The notes below the pieces were generated by a model that was not told the origin of the DNA, did no database searches, and saw only the letters and a list, made by a program, of their open reading frames with translations. DNA of 64,000 nt from the NCBI GenBank assembly GCA_014656495.1, contig BNCN01000006.1, positions 434,001 to 498,000 of the forward strand. The letters are read 5' to 3'. Positions 1 through 9,627 of this stretch are shown piece by piece. The DNA comes from Comamonas sp. KCTC 72670. Lineage in GTDB: Bacteria > Myxococcota > Myxococcia > Myxococcales > Myxococcaceae. The translations under genes and the position numbers were made by a program. The first letter of the stretch is position 1. The number at the start of each line of letters is the position of its first letter.

Positions 1-398
1 AGCGGGCCGCCAGCGACCATGGCCAAGCCGTTGTCGATGAACTTGTCGGCGAAGGGCTTGGCCAGCTGGCCGATGCCGAAGGGCATCTTGTCGAGCAGGC
101 CGCCAATCATGCCCTTGAGGGGGCCGGTGATGGCGCTCATCGCCTTGTCGACGAGGCCCGAGACCTGGCTCAGCGCGCTGCCAATCTTGCCCGCGATGCC
201 ACCGACGGCGTTCGCCAGGCCGCCCACGGCCTTGCCGATACCGCCCAGCGCCTTGCCGATGCCGCCCAGCGCGCCGGCCAGTCCGCTCGCCGCCTTGCCC
301 GCGGCGCTCGCCGCACCCGCGGCCGCGCTACGGCCCGCGCTGCTGGCGCCACTCGAGCCACGGCTTCCGTTCGAACCACCTGCGCCGCCAACGGACAT
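1..398 (-). CDS. Gly/Ala/Ser-rich protein, partial (C-terminus beyond left edge)
   Basis: An open frame starts with ATG at 398 and runs leftwards without a stop to the window edge, so only about 132 N-terminal residues are visible. The first 35 residues are a low-complexity Gly/Ser/Ala tract. They are followed by short glycine-spaced amphipathic repeats (GGIGKALGGIGKAVGGLANAVGGI begins this stretch in pieces of about 7 residues) and then a more hydrophobic part with KGMIGGLLDKMPFGIGQL. There is no obvious signal peptide and no cysteine. The composition recalls membrane-active or secreted translocator-like proteins, but I recognise no family. It lies 73 bp downstream of the gene ending at 472 on the same strand, so the two are probably co-transcribed. 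The gene is real by its codon use; its function is unknown. Confidence 0.65.
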   Translation of the reverse strand, partial: MSVGGAGGSNGSRGSSGASSAGRSAAAGAASAAGKAASGLAGALGGIGKALGGIGKAVGGLANAVGGIAGKIGSALSQVSGLVDKAMSAITGPLKGMIGGLLDKMPFGIGQLAKPFADKFIDNGLAMVAGGP

Positions 399-471
399 GT
401 GAGGAACCTCTCAAAGGGGGGTGAATGGACGGATTGTCGGGGGCCGCCCGCGAAAGTTGCGTCGAAACCGC

Positions 472-906
472 CTAAATCCGATCTCCGCCGCCCTTGGGCA
501 CGTGTTTCCGCAGCTTTTGGCTGGTCTCCTCGTCCACCGTGACCTGCTCTTGACCTTCGTCACCCCGCAGGGACGGCTTGTCGGAGGCGTCCTTCGAGGC
601 CTCGAACCCCGTGTAGTAGGACTTGGGCGGCCCGATGCCCAGCTCCCCGTTGGCGGCGGCGATGAAGAAGTTGGCGACGTCCTGGGTGGACGGCGGGTTG
701 TAGCCGGCGGCGCGCAGCTCTTCATCCGGGGCGACGATGAGCGTCGGCTCCTTGTCCGGGTTCTGGGCGTAGTCCAGCACCAGCTCGACGTAGGCCTCCA
801 GCTCCATGTCCAGCGACTTGGCGATGCGCTGCGTGTCTGGGTCCGCCAGCAGCTCGGCGCGGACATTCTCCACGGGGCGCTTCAGGCGGGGCTTTGTGTC
901 GGACAT
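472..906 (-). CDS. Hypothetical protein, 144 aa, acidic
   Basis: The ATG at 906 begins MSDTKPRLKRPVENVRAELL. The protein is soluble and charged, with no signal peptide, membrane segment or cysteine. The N-terminal half is predicted helical (around residues 12-50). The middle contains DVANFFIAAANGELGIGPPK, and the C-terminus is polar (DEETSQKLRKHVPKGGG). I do not recognise a family. It precedes the Gly-rich gene at the left edge with a 73 bp gap on the same strand, and it diverges from the Hsp100 gene at 1072. A role linked to the Gly-rich protein, for example as a partner or chaperone, is only a guess from adjacency. Confidence 0.6.
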   Translation of the reverse strand: MSDTKPRLKRPVENVRAELLADPDTQRIAKSLDMELEAYVELVLDYAQNPDKEPTLIVAPDEELRAAGYNPPSTQDVANFFIAAANGELGIGPPKSYYTGFEASKDASDKPSLRGDEGQEQVTVDEETSQKLRKHVPKGGGDRI

Positions 907-1071
907 GCGAGGACTCCCGGAGGTCGTTGAAAGAGCGACTCTTCTGGCACGTTAGCGTCCCCTGCGGCGAGGGGCCACCTTGGACGCCTGACCCGGCCCG
1001 GGGACGGAGGTGCCGGGGCCCGGCCATCCCTAGCGTTGACGCACCACTGTCATCCGCGGGGACCAAAAGCC

Positions 1072-3726
<2,655 letters not shown>

Positions 3727-3731
3727 ACCGT

Positions 3732-3757
3732 TGCGCGAGGGGCCTTGGGGCCCTCGC
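3732..3757 (+). terminator. Hairpin after the ClpG-like gene
   Basis: A GC-rich inverted repeat (GCGAGGGGCC / GGGCCCTCGC, one mismatch) lies 5 bp after the stop codon at 3726 and has a tight loop. It has no U-tract, so it is a weak or factor-assisted terminator at best. Confidence 0.35.
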
Positions 3758-3802
3758 ACATTCAGCTTGTAGTCAGGGGTGACATGCCGGAGCCTGGGGG
3801 GG

Positions 3803-4456
3803 ATGCAGCCATCTCTTCCGGTCATGGCCTCGCTCTCCATCCTCCTGCTGACGGGAGGATGCAAGCGGGAGCCCGATGCCGCGGCGGCGCAGGTTCCTTC
3901 GCTGCCCGAGGTTGCCCCCGACGCACTGCGGCCCCTGGAGGCCTTCGCGGTGATTCCCGACAGGAAGGAGCGCTCCCGAGCGCTCTTCCTGGAGGCCAGC
4001 CGCGTCCTCTTCCACCCGCGGTGCGCGAACTGTCACCCCTCGGGGGACAGTCCGCTCCAGGGCGATGACGGAAAGCTCCATGACCCGCCCGTGGTGCGAG
4101 GCCCCGAGGACCAGGGCGTGGTGGGCATGGAGTGCACGAGCTGCCACCAGGACAAGAACCAGGACCTGGCCCGCGTGCCCGGCGCGCCGAAGTGGCATGT
4201 GGCGCCCATCGAGATGGCGTGGGTGGGCAAGAGCCCGCGCGAGGTGTGCGAGCAGCTCAAGGACACGAAGCGCAACGGCGGCAAGACGCCCGCGCAGATG
4301 ATTGAACACAACGCCCATGACGAGCTGGTGGCCTGGGGCTGGAACCCGGGCTCGGGGCGGAAGCCCGCTCCGGGGTCGCAGGCGCAGTTCGGCGCCATCG
4401 TCGCGGCCTGGGTGGAGACGGGCTCGGAGTGCCCGAGCGAGGAGGCACGGCCGTGA
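3803..4456 (+). CDS. Di-haem cytochrome c-like lipoprotein (hydroxylase operon)
   Basis: A 217-residue protein with a lipoprotein-type signal ending LLLTGGC (Cys20). Two CxxCH haem-attachment motifs follow: CANCH at residues 74-78 and CTSCH at 111-115. The remainder is hydrophilic and ends with a typical helical segment ([12 protein letters not shown]). It should sit in the periplasm, membrane-anchored, and accept electrons. Its stop overlaps the GTG start of the 2Fe-2S subunit by four bases (GTGA). That makes it the first gene of an operon with the two-subunit molybdenum hydroxylase, whose electrons it probably receives. ATG 3803 is preferred over GTG 3779 because it gives a normal-length signal peptide and is preceded by a G-rich stretch. 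Confidence 0.8.
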   Translation: MQPSLPVMASLSILLLTGGCKREPDAAAAQVPSLPEVAPDALRPLEAFAVIPDRKERSRALFLEASRVLFHPRCANCHPSGDSPLQGDDGKLHDPPVVRGPEDQGVVGMECTSCHQDKNQDLARVPGAPKWHVAPIEMAWVGKSPREVCEQLKDTKRNGGKTPAQMIEHNAHDELVAWGWNPGSGRKPAPGSQAQFGAIVAAWVETGSECPSEEARP

Positions 4457-4914
4457 CGGTTCGCGTTCGCATCAACGGTGAGGAGAAGGAGCTGGACGTC
4501 GACCCGGAGATGCCGCTGCTGTGGGCGGTGCGGGACGTGCTCGGGCTCACCGGGACGAAGTACGGCTGCGGCCAGGCGCTGTGCGGCGCCTGCACCGTGC
4601 ACCTGGATGGTCAGCCGGTGCGCGCGTGCGTGACGCCCATCCGCCGCGCGGAAGGCCACGCCGTGACGACCATCGAGGGGCTGTCACCCGAGGGCAACCA
4701 CCCCCTGCAGCGCGCGTGGGTGGACCTGGGCGTGCCGCAGTGCGGTTTCTGCCAGACGGGGCAGATCATGTGCGCGGCGGCGCTGCTGGCGAAGAAGCCG
4801 AAGCCGTCGGACGCCGAAATCGACCAGTCGCTCGCCGGCAACCTCTGCCGTTGCGGGACGTACACGCGGATCCGCTCGGCCGTGAAGAAGGCCGCGGGCC
4901 TGTCCGAGGAGTGA
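4453..4914 (+). CDS. iorA: 2Fe-2S subunit of isoquinoline 1-oxidoreductase-type molybdenum hydroxylase
   Basis: A 153-residue small subunit of the xanthine dehydrogenase/aldehyde oxidase superfamily. Residues 1-75 are a plant-type ferredoxin domain with the cysteine pattern [13 protein letters not shown]. The C-terminal half is the helical 2Fe-2S binding domain, with CGFCQTGQ and CRCGTY. Electrons pass from the molybdopterin site of the large subunit through these two clusters to a haem acceptor. GTG 4453 is chosen as the start because it overlaps the upstream stop (GTGA) and the next residues, [13 protein letters not shown], are the usual beginning of the family. The large subunit follows after 10 bp. 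The substrate is not shown by the sequence; the symbol reflects family likeness only. Confidence 0.88.
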   Translation: MTVRVRINGEEKELDVDPEMPLLWAVRDVLGLTGTKYGCGQALCGACTVHLDGQPVRACVTPIRRAEGHAVTTIEGLSPEGNHPLQRAWVDLGVPQCGFCQTGQIMCAAALLAKKPKPSDAEIDQSLAGNLCRCGTYTRIRSAVKKAAGLSEE

Positions 4915-4924
4915 CGAGGACGCC

Positions 4925-7186
4925 ATGATGAAGCAGCTCTCGTTGATGAGTCGGCGCTCGTTCCTGGAAGGCCTGAACCTGTCGGTGGGTGGGCTCGCGC
5001 TGGGGGTCTTCTCCGGCGGCGCGGCCGTGGCGGCGATGGGAGACCCCGCGACGAAGCCCCCGCCCGGTTTGAATCCGAACGTGTTCGTCCACGTGGCGCC
5101 GGATGGCGCCGTCACCATCGTCTGCGCCCGGTCGGAGATGGGGCAGGGCGTTCGCAGCTCGGTGCCAGTGCTCGTCGCGGACGAGATGGGCGCGGACATG
5201 GCGCGCGTGAAGGTGGTCCAGGCCGTGGGTGACAAGGTCTACGGCGACCAGAACACGGACGGCTCCAGCAGCGTGCGCGGCGTCTACGACGACATCCGCC
5301 GCATGGGCGCCGCCGCGCGGGAGATGTTGGTGGCCGCCGCCGCCCGCCGCTGGAAGGTGAAGCCGGACGCGTGCGAGGCCCGGGACCACGCGGTGTTCCT
5401 CCGGGGCGGCGAGCGCTCGCTGGGCTTCGGGGAGCTGGTGGCGGACGCGTCCAAGCTGGCCGTTCCCAAGGCGTCGGCCGTCAAGCTGCGGCCCAAGAAC
5501 GAGCTGCGCAGGGCGGGCCGGCCCATGCCGCTGCTGGACGGCCCCGCCTACGTGACGGGCACCGCGGTGTTCGGCGCCGACATCCGCCTGCCGGGCATGC
5601 TCATCGCCGTGGTGGCGCGTCCGCCCGTCGTGGGCGGCAAGGTGGTCCGGTTCGACGCCACGCGCGCGCTCGCGGTGCCGGGCGTGAAGAAGGTGCTGGA
5701 GTTGCCCGCGCCGAAGCCGCCCTACACGTTCCAGTTCTGGGGCGGCGTCGCGGTGCTCGCGGACAACACGTGGGCGGCGATGCGCGGGCGCGAGGCGCTG
5801 GACATCACGTGGGATGAGGGGCCGAACGCCTCCTACGACTCCACCACGTACCGCGAGCAACTGACGGCGTCGATTCGCGCGCCCGGCACGGTGGCGCGCA
5901 ACGTGGGGGATGTGGACGCGGCGCTGGCGTCCGCGGCCCGCGTCGTCGAGGCCGAGTACCATGTCCCGCACCAGTCCCACGTACCCATGGAGCCGCCCGT
6001 GGCCCTGGCCCGCCTGGAGAACGGTGTCTGTGAGGTGTGGGCGCCCACGCAGCACCCGCAGGCCGCGCGCAGCGTGGCGGCGGCGACGGCCGGGCTCCCC
6101 GAGGACAAGGTCACCGTCAACGTGACCTTCCTGGGCGGCGGCTTCGGCCGCAAGTCCAAAGCGGACTTCATCGCCGAGGTGGTGTGGCTCGCGAAGGAGG
6201 CCGGCGCGCCGGTGCGCGTGCAGTGGACGCGTGAGGACGACGTCCGGCACGACTACTACCACTCCGTCAGCGCGCAGCAGCTCACCGCGGGGCTGGATGC
6301 GTCCGGCAAGGTCATCGCGTGGCGGCACCGCACGGCGTTCCCGCCCATCGCCTCCACCTTCGGGCAGGCGACGCGGCCCAGCCCGTCGGACCTCCAGCAG
6401 GGCGTGCTCGACCTGGCGCTCTCCGTGCCCAATGTCCGCGCGGAGACGTGCGAGGCGCCGCCCCACGTGCGCATTGGCTGGCTGCGCTCCGTCTACAACA
6501 TCTTCCACGCCTTCTCGGTGAACTCGTTCGTGGACGAGCTCGCGCACCTGCGCGGCACGGACTCACGCGACATGCTGCTGGAGGTGCTCGGACCGCCGCG
6601 CGTGGCCACGCTCCAGGAGCTGGGCATCTCCGCGCTCCGGAACTACGGCGCGTCGGTGGAGGACCACCCGGTGGACGCGGGGCGCCTGCGGGGCGTCATC
6701 GAGCGCGTGACGGCGAGCTCGGGCTGGAATGACCGGAAGAAGCATGGCCGGGCGCTCGGGCTCGCGGCGCACCGCAGCTTCCTCAGCTACGTGGCCGTGG
6801 TGGCCTCGGTGGTGAAGGACGACAAGGGCCGGATTCGCGTCGACGAGGCGTGGATTACCGTGGACGCCGGCACCATCCTCAACCCGGAGCGGGTGCGCTC
6901 GCAGATGGAGGGCTCCATCATCTTCGGCATGAGCATCGCGCTGCACGGCGCCGTCACCATGAAGGGCGGCGTGACGGAGCAGTCGAACTTCCACGACCTC
7001 AAGCTGGTCCGCATCGGCGAGGCGCCGCGGAAGATTCACGTGGACATCGTCCCCAGCGAGCTGCCGTCCGGTGGCATTGGTGAGCCGGGAGTCCCCCCCG
7101 TGGCGCCGGCCATCGCGAACGCCGTCTTCGCGCTGACGGGGACGCGCATCCGCGAGCTGCCCATTTCCCGGACGTTCTCCGTCTGA
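4925..7186 (+). CDS. iorB: Molybdopterin-binding large subunit, isoquinoline 1-oxidoreductase type
   Basis: A 753-residue catalytic subunit of the aldehyde oxidase/xanthine dehydrogenase family. The N-terminus has a twin-arginine signal (MSRRSFLEG followed by a hydrophobic stretch ending in AAVAA), so the folded cofactor-loaded enzyme is probably exported by Tat with its small subunit. Two tandem molybdopterin-binding regions are visible. Landmarks are GQGVRSS near residue 77, the FLGGGFGRK loop near 403 and GGIGEPGVPPVAPAIANA near 717, which carries the conserved catalytic-base region (GEP). Length and layout match IorB-like proteins, which lack a FAD domain. It is the third gene of an operon with the di-haem lipoprotein and the 2Fe-2S subunit. 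The reaction is probably hydroxylation of an aldehyde or N-heterocycle; the substrate is unknown. Confidence 0.88.
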   Translation: MMKQLSLMSRRSFLEGLNLSVGGLALGVFSGGAAVAAMGDPATKPPPGLNPNVFVHVAPDGAVTIVCARSEMGQGVRSSVPVLVADEMGADMARVKVVQAVGDKVYGDQNTDGSSSVRGVYDDIRRMGAAAREMLVAAAARRWKVKPDACEARDHAVFLRGGERSLGFGELVADASKLAVPKASAVKLRPKNELRRAGRPMPLLDGPAYVTGTAVFGADIRLPGMLIAVVARPPVVGGKVVRFDATRALAVPGVKKVLELPAPKPPYTFQFWGGVAVLADNTWAAMRGREALDITWDEGPNASYDSTTYREQLTASIRAPGTVARNVGDVDAALASAARVVEAEYHVPHQSHVPMEPPVALARLENGVCEVWAPTQHPQAARSVAAATAGLPEDKVTVNVTFLGGGFGRKSKADFIAEVVWLAKEAGAPVRVQWTREDDVRHDYYHSVSAQQLTAGLDASGKVIAWRHRTAFPPIASTFGQATRPSPSDLQQGVLDLALSVPNVRAETCEAPPHVRIGWLRSVYNIFHAFSVNSFVDELAHLRGTDSRDMLLEVLGPPRVATLQELGISALRNYGASVEDHPVDAGRLRGVIERVTASSGWNDRKKHGRALGLAAHRSFLSYVAVVASVVKDDKGRIRVDEAWITVDAGTILNPERVRSQMEGSIIFGMSIALHGAVTMKGGVTEQSNFHDLKLVRIGEAPRKIHVDIVPSELPSGGIGEPGVPPVAPAIANAVFALTGTRIRELPISRTFSV

Positions 7187-7198
7187 GGAGGGCCGCTT

Positions 7199-7230
7199 CC
7201 GGTGCCCGCTTGTGAACCCGCGGGCACCGG
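7199..7230. terminator. Perfect 11-bp stem between convergent genes
   Basis: CCGGTGCCCGC and GCGGGCACCGG form a perfect 11-bp stem around a 10-base loop. It sits between the stop of the hydroxylase gene (7186) and the stop of the minus-strand lipoprotein gene (7242). It is well placed to act as a bidirectional terminator, though it has no U-tract in either direction. Confidence 0.6.
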
Positions 7231-7241
7231 CATGACGCACG

Positions 7242-8237
7242 TTAGATTTCGTGCCAGGTCTGCTCGTAGACGACGACCTTGAACGACTTCGGGAAGAGGA
7301 TGATGAACAGGGATCGCTTGTTGTCGCCGTTCGGCCCCGTGGAGAACTCACGGTAGTAGCGCTTCACCTGAACGTTCTCCGTGCCATTGCCGTAGGTGGC
7401 GAGGATGGCCGGGTGCAGCGGCCGGAACTGCCAGTACATGCTGGATTCGAGCTGGGCGTAGGTCAGCACGACGGGGGCGGGGTCGTTCCGGTAGCCTCGG
7501 TACTGGCCCCGGGCCAGGATGGCGGCGGCCGCCGCGTCCAGCGTCGTCTCGTTGGAGTACGGCCACGCGAAGTCGAACGCCGTCAGGTGCGAGATGTTGT
7601 CCTCGCGCACGGTGTTGCCCGCATCCAGCAGGGACTGGAGGTTCGCGGTGATGGGGCTCTGCACCAGCGTGGAGATGTAGTTCGCCGGCGCGGACGGCGG
7701 GTTGGACAGACACGTGCCGCCCATGCAGTCCACCGCCAGCCGGAACTGCTTGCCCGCGGGGTTGGCGAAGCCGACGACGGCCAGGTACTCGCCGCCGTGG
7801 GGGAAGGTCATCAGGCCAATCTTGCTGAGCTGGCCGTAGCCGGAGTCGTCATCCTGGGCCAGCACGGTGGTGCCGTAGCTGCCGTTGGCGTCCTTGGGCC
7901 CGTACAGGAACAGGCCCGTGTCCAGGTACATGGAGCTGCCCAGGTGGGTGACCTCGAACTTGAGCTGCGCGCCCGCCTGCACCTGGACCCGGTAGCCGTA
8001 GTAGCCGGACACGTTGGGCGCGCCCGCTTGCAGGGAGCCTCCCACCGCCACATCGCCCAGCAGCATCAGGCTGTCCGCGACGTTGCCGCTGGGCGGCACC
8101 GGGGGCGCGGCGACGAGGGACTGCGTGCCTTCGCTGAGGACGTCCTCCACAGCGGTTCCCTCGGGGGCTCCGCCGCAGGCGTTCAGCAGGCCCACCGGCA
8201 TCATCCACAACAACGCTCCCTTCAAGCTCCGACGCAT
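7242..8237 (-). CDS. Secreted lipoprotein with bacterial pre-peptidase C-like domain, unknown function
   Basis: ATG 8237 begins MRRSLKGALLWMMPVGLLNAC, a lipoprotein signal with the acylated cysteine at about residue 21; the mature protein is about 310 residues. Residues 60-170 form a beta-rich domain. Features such as GYRVQVQAGAQLKFEV, YLDTGLFLYGPKD and AQDDDSGYGQLSKI recall pre-peptidase C-terminal (PPC)-type domains that ride on secreted enzymes. A CMGGTC pair follows. The C-terminal half is mixed and ends ILFPKSFKVVVYEQTWHEI, with no recognisable catalytic motif. An earlier in-frame ATG at 8291 would bury the signal and was not used. It is probably an outer-membrane or secreted protein; the function is unknown. 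Confidence 0.65.
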   Translation of the reverse strand: MRRSLKGALLWMMPVGLLNACGGAPEGTAVEDVLSEGTQSLVAAPPVPPSGNVADSLMLLGDVAVGGSLQAGAPNVSGYYGYRVQVQAGAQLKFEVTHLGSSMYLDTGLFLYGPKDANGSYGTTVLAQDDDSGYGQLSKIGLMTFPHGGEYLAVVGFANPAGKQFRLAVDCMGGTCLSNPPSAPANYISTLVQSPITANLQSLLDAGNTVREDNISHLTAFDFAWPYSNETTLDAAAAAILARGQYRGYRNDPAPVVLTYAQLESSMYWQFRPLHPAILATYGNGTENVQVKRYYREFSTGPNGDNKRSLFIILFPKSFKVVVYEQTWHEI

Positions 8238-8346
8238 CGTGACGACCTCGTGTGAGTGGCGGAGGCCTGGCGAGTCCGCGAGTGCCTCCACTCTGGGTGT
8301 GGGCGCCCGTATGCCATGGAGTTACGTTGAATTCATGTAAACTCAG

Positions 8347-8385
8347 TGTTGGTGGGTATTCTCAGCCCCTGTCAGCACACCAACA
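8347..8385. promoter_or_regulatory. Interrupted palindrome TGTTGGTG-N23-CACCAACA
   Basis: An 8-bp perfect inverted repeat (TGTTGGTG at 8347-8354, CACCAACA at 8378-8385) separated by 23 bases. It lies in the AT-richer divergent region between the lipoprotein gene (start 8237) and the flavin-reductase-like gene (start 8446). Spacing and position suit a dimeric regulator site, but no regulator gene is adjacent. Confidence 0.35.
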
Positions 8386-8445
8386 TCCCGCCAATGGATT
8401 GGCAGGTGTGATGACAGGTGGGCGGAGCGTCTGTATCCAGGGGGG

Positions 8446-8946
8446 ATGACGCAGAGCACTCCAGTCGGTGTGGACACCCGCGGCTTTCGGGACGCGATGG
8501 CCCGGTGGGCCAGCGGCGTGGCCGTGGTGGCGGTCCGGGACGCAGAGGGCCTGCGCGCGACGACGGTGAGTTCGTTCAGCTCACTCTCGCTGGAGCCTCC
8601 ATTGGTGGTGGTGGCGCTCTCCCAGGCCTCGCGGACGTTGCAGCGGGTGGAGGCCGCGGGTGGCTTCACGCTCAGCGTCCTGTCCGCCGCCCAACGTTCC
8701 ATCTCCGTGAATTGCGCCCGGGGCGAACTGGAGGCGCAGCTCTTCGATGATGACGCCTTCGTGCGGGACGCGTTGATGGGCCTGTCCTGCGGCGTTCATG
8801 GCCTCCATCGTCATGGTGACCACACGCTGATTGTCGGCCGCGTCACACGCCTTCACGAGGGACGTCAGCAGGAGCCCCTTCTTTATTGGGAGCGCGGATA
8901 TCGAACCGTGACCTCGTTGCTCCCGTCTGATACCGATCGCGCCTGA
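8446..8946 (+). CDS. Flavin reductase-like (FMN-binding) protein
   Basis: A 166-residue single-domain protein of the flavin reductase-like (HpaC/DIM6-NTAB) family. Signature parts are FRDAMARWASGVAVVAVRD near residue 12, TVSSFSSLSLEPPLVVVAL (the FMN-phosphate binding region) near 40, FTLSVLSAAQ near 75 and the C-terminal HTLIVGRVTRLHEG with PLLYWERGYRTV. Family members use NAD(P)H to reduce free FMN/FAD, often for a partner monooxygenase. No monooxygenase is nearby. Instead the Fe-superoxide dismutase gene follows after 30 bp on the same strand, suggesting a shared transcript. That pairing may matter because reduced flavins generate superoxide, but this is inference. Confidence 0.82.
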   Translation: MTQSTPVGVDTRGFRDAMARWASGVAVVAVRDAEGLRATTVSSFSSLSLEPPLVVVALSQASRTLQRVEAAGGFTLSVLSAAQRSISVNCARGELEAQLFDDDAFVRDALMGLSCGVHGLHRHGDHTLIVGRVTRLHEGRQQEPLLYWERGYRTVTSLLPSDTDRA

Positions 8947-8976
8947 CCCTGACTCTCACTCCGAAAGGAAACGACC

Positions 8977-9558
8977 ATGCCGTTCACGCTGCCTGAGCTG
9001 CCGTACAAGAAGGACGCCCTCCAGCCGCACATGAGCGCAGAGACGCTCGAGTTCCACCACGACAAGCACCACGCCGCCTACGTCAACAACCTGAACAAGC
9101 TCCTGGACGGCAAGGCGGAGGCGAACAAGTCGCTGGAGGAGATCATCCTCAGCAGCGACGGTGGCGTCTTCAACAACGCCGCGCAGGTGTGGAACCACAC
9201 CTTCTTCTGGAACTGCATGAAGCCCGCGGGCGGCGGCAAGCCGACGGGCGAGCTCGCGGCGGCCATCGACCGTGACTTCGGCTCCTTCGACAAGTTCAAG
9301 GAGGAGTTCTCCAACGCCGCGGCCACGCAGTTCGGCTCGGGCTGGGCCTGGCTGGTGCTGGAGGGCGGCAAGCTCAAGGTCACCAAGACGGGCAACGCCG
9401 ACCTGCCGATGAAGCACGGCCAGAAGGCCCTGCTGACCATCGACGTGTGGGAGCACGCCTATTACATCGACTACCGCAACGCGCGCCCCAAGTTCATCGA
9501 GACGTTCCTGACGCACCTCGTGAACTGGGACTTCGTGGCCCAGAACCTCAAGGGCTAG
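8977..9558 (+). CDS. sodB: Iron superoxide dismutase
   Basis: A 193-residue Fe/Mn superoxide dismutase, the usual length for the bacterial cytosolic enzyme, which converts superoxide to hydrogen peroxide and oxygen. The four metal ligands are visible: His27 in EFHHDKHH, the His of WNHTFFW, and the Asp and His of DVWEHAYYIDY. The sequences AAQVWNHTFFWNCM and ATQFGSGWAWLV are characteristic of the iron type. A Gln in TQFGSGW fits Fe-SOD, where the second-sphere glutamine sits in this helix region. No signal peptide is present, so the protein is cytoplasmic. GAAAGGAAACGACC before the ATG gives a clear ribosome binding site. It follows the flavin-reductase-like gene closely and converges on the AAA+ cluster. 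Confidence 0.96.
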   Translation: MPFTLPELPYKKDALQPHMSAETLEFHHDKHHAAYVNNLNKLLDGKAEANKSLEEIILSSDGGVFNNAAQVWNHTFFWNCMKPAGGGKPTGELAAAIDRDFGSFDKFKEEFSNAAATQFGSGWAWLVLEGGKLKVTKTGNADLPMKHGQKALLTIDVWEHAYYIDYRNARPKFIETFLTHLVNWDFVAQNLKG

Positions 9559-9600
9559 GTCCCTTCGGTCGCCCACGCACGGCGGTACCCGCTGGCCTGG

Positions 9601-9627
9601 GCGGCCTCGGCAGTCATCCGAGGCCGC
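9601..9627 (+). terminator. 10-bp hairpin after sodB
   Basis: GCGGCCTCGG and CCGAGGCCGC pair perfectly around a 7-base loop, 42 bp after the sodB stop. It overlaps the last codons of the convergent AAA+ gene (stop at 9614). It has no U-tract. Confidence 0.5.

Noticed and set aside
19-402. Plus-strand 127-residue open frame at the left edge.
   Set aside because: It is opposite the Gly-rich minus-strand gene and gives a Pro/Ala/Leu-rich low-complexity product typical of shadows.
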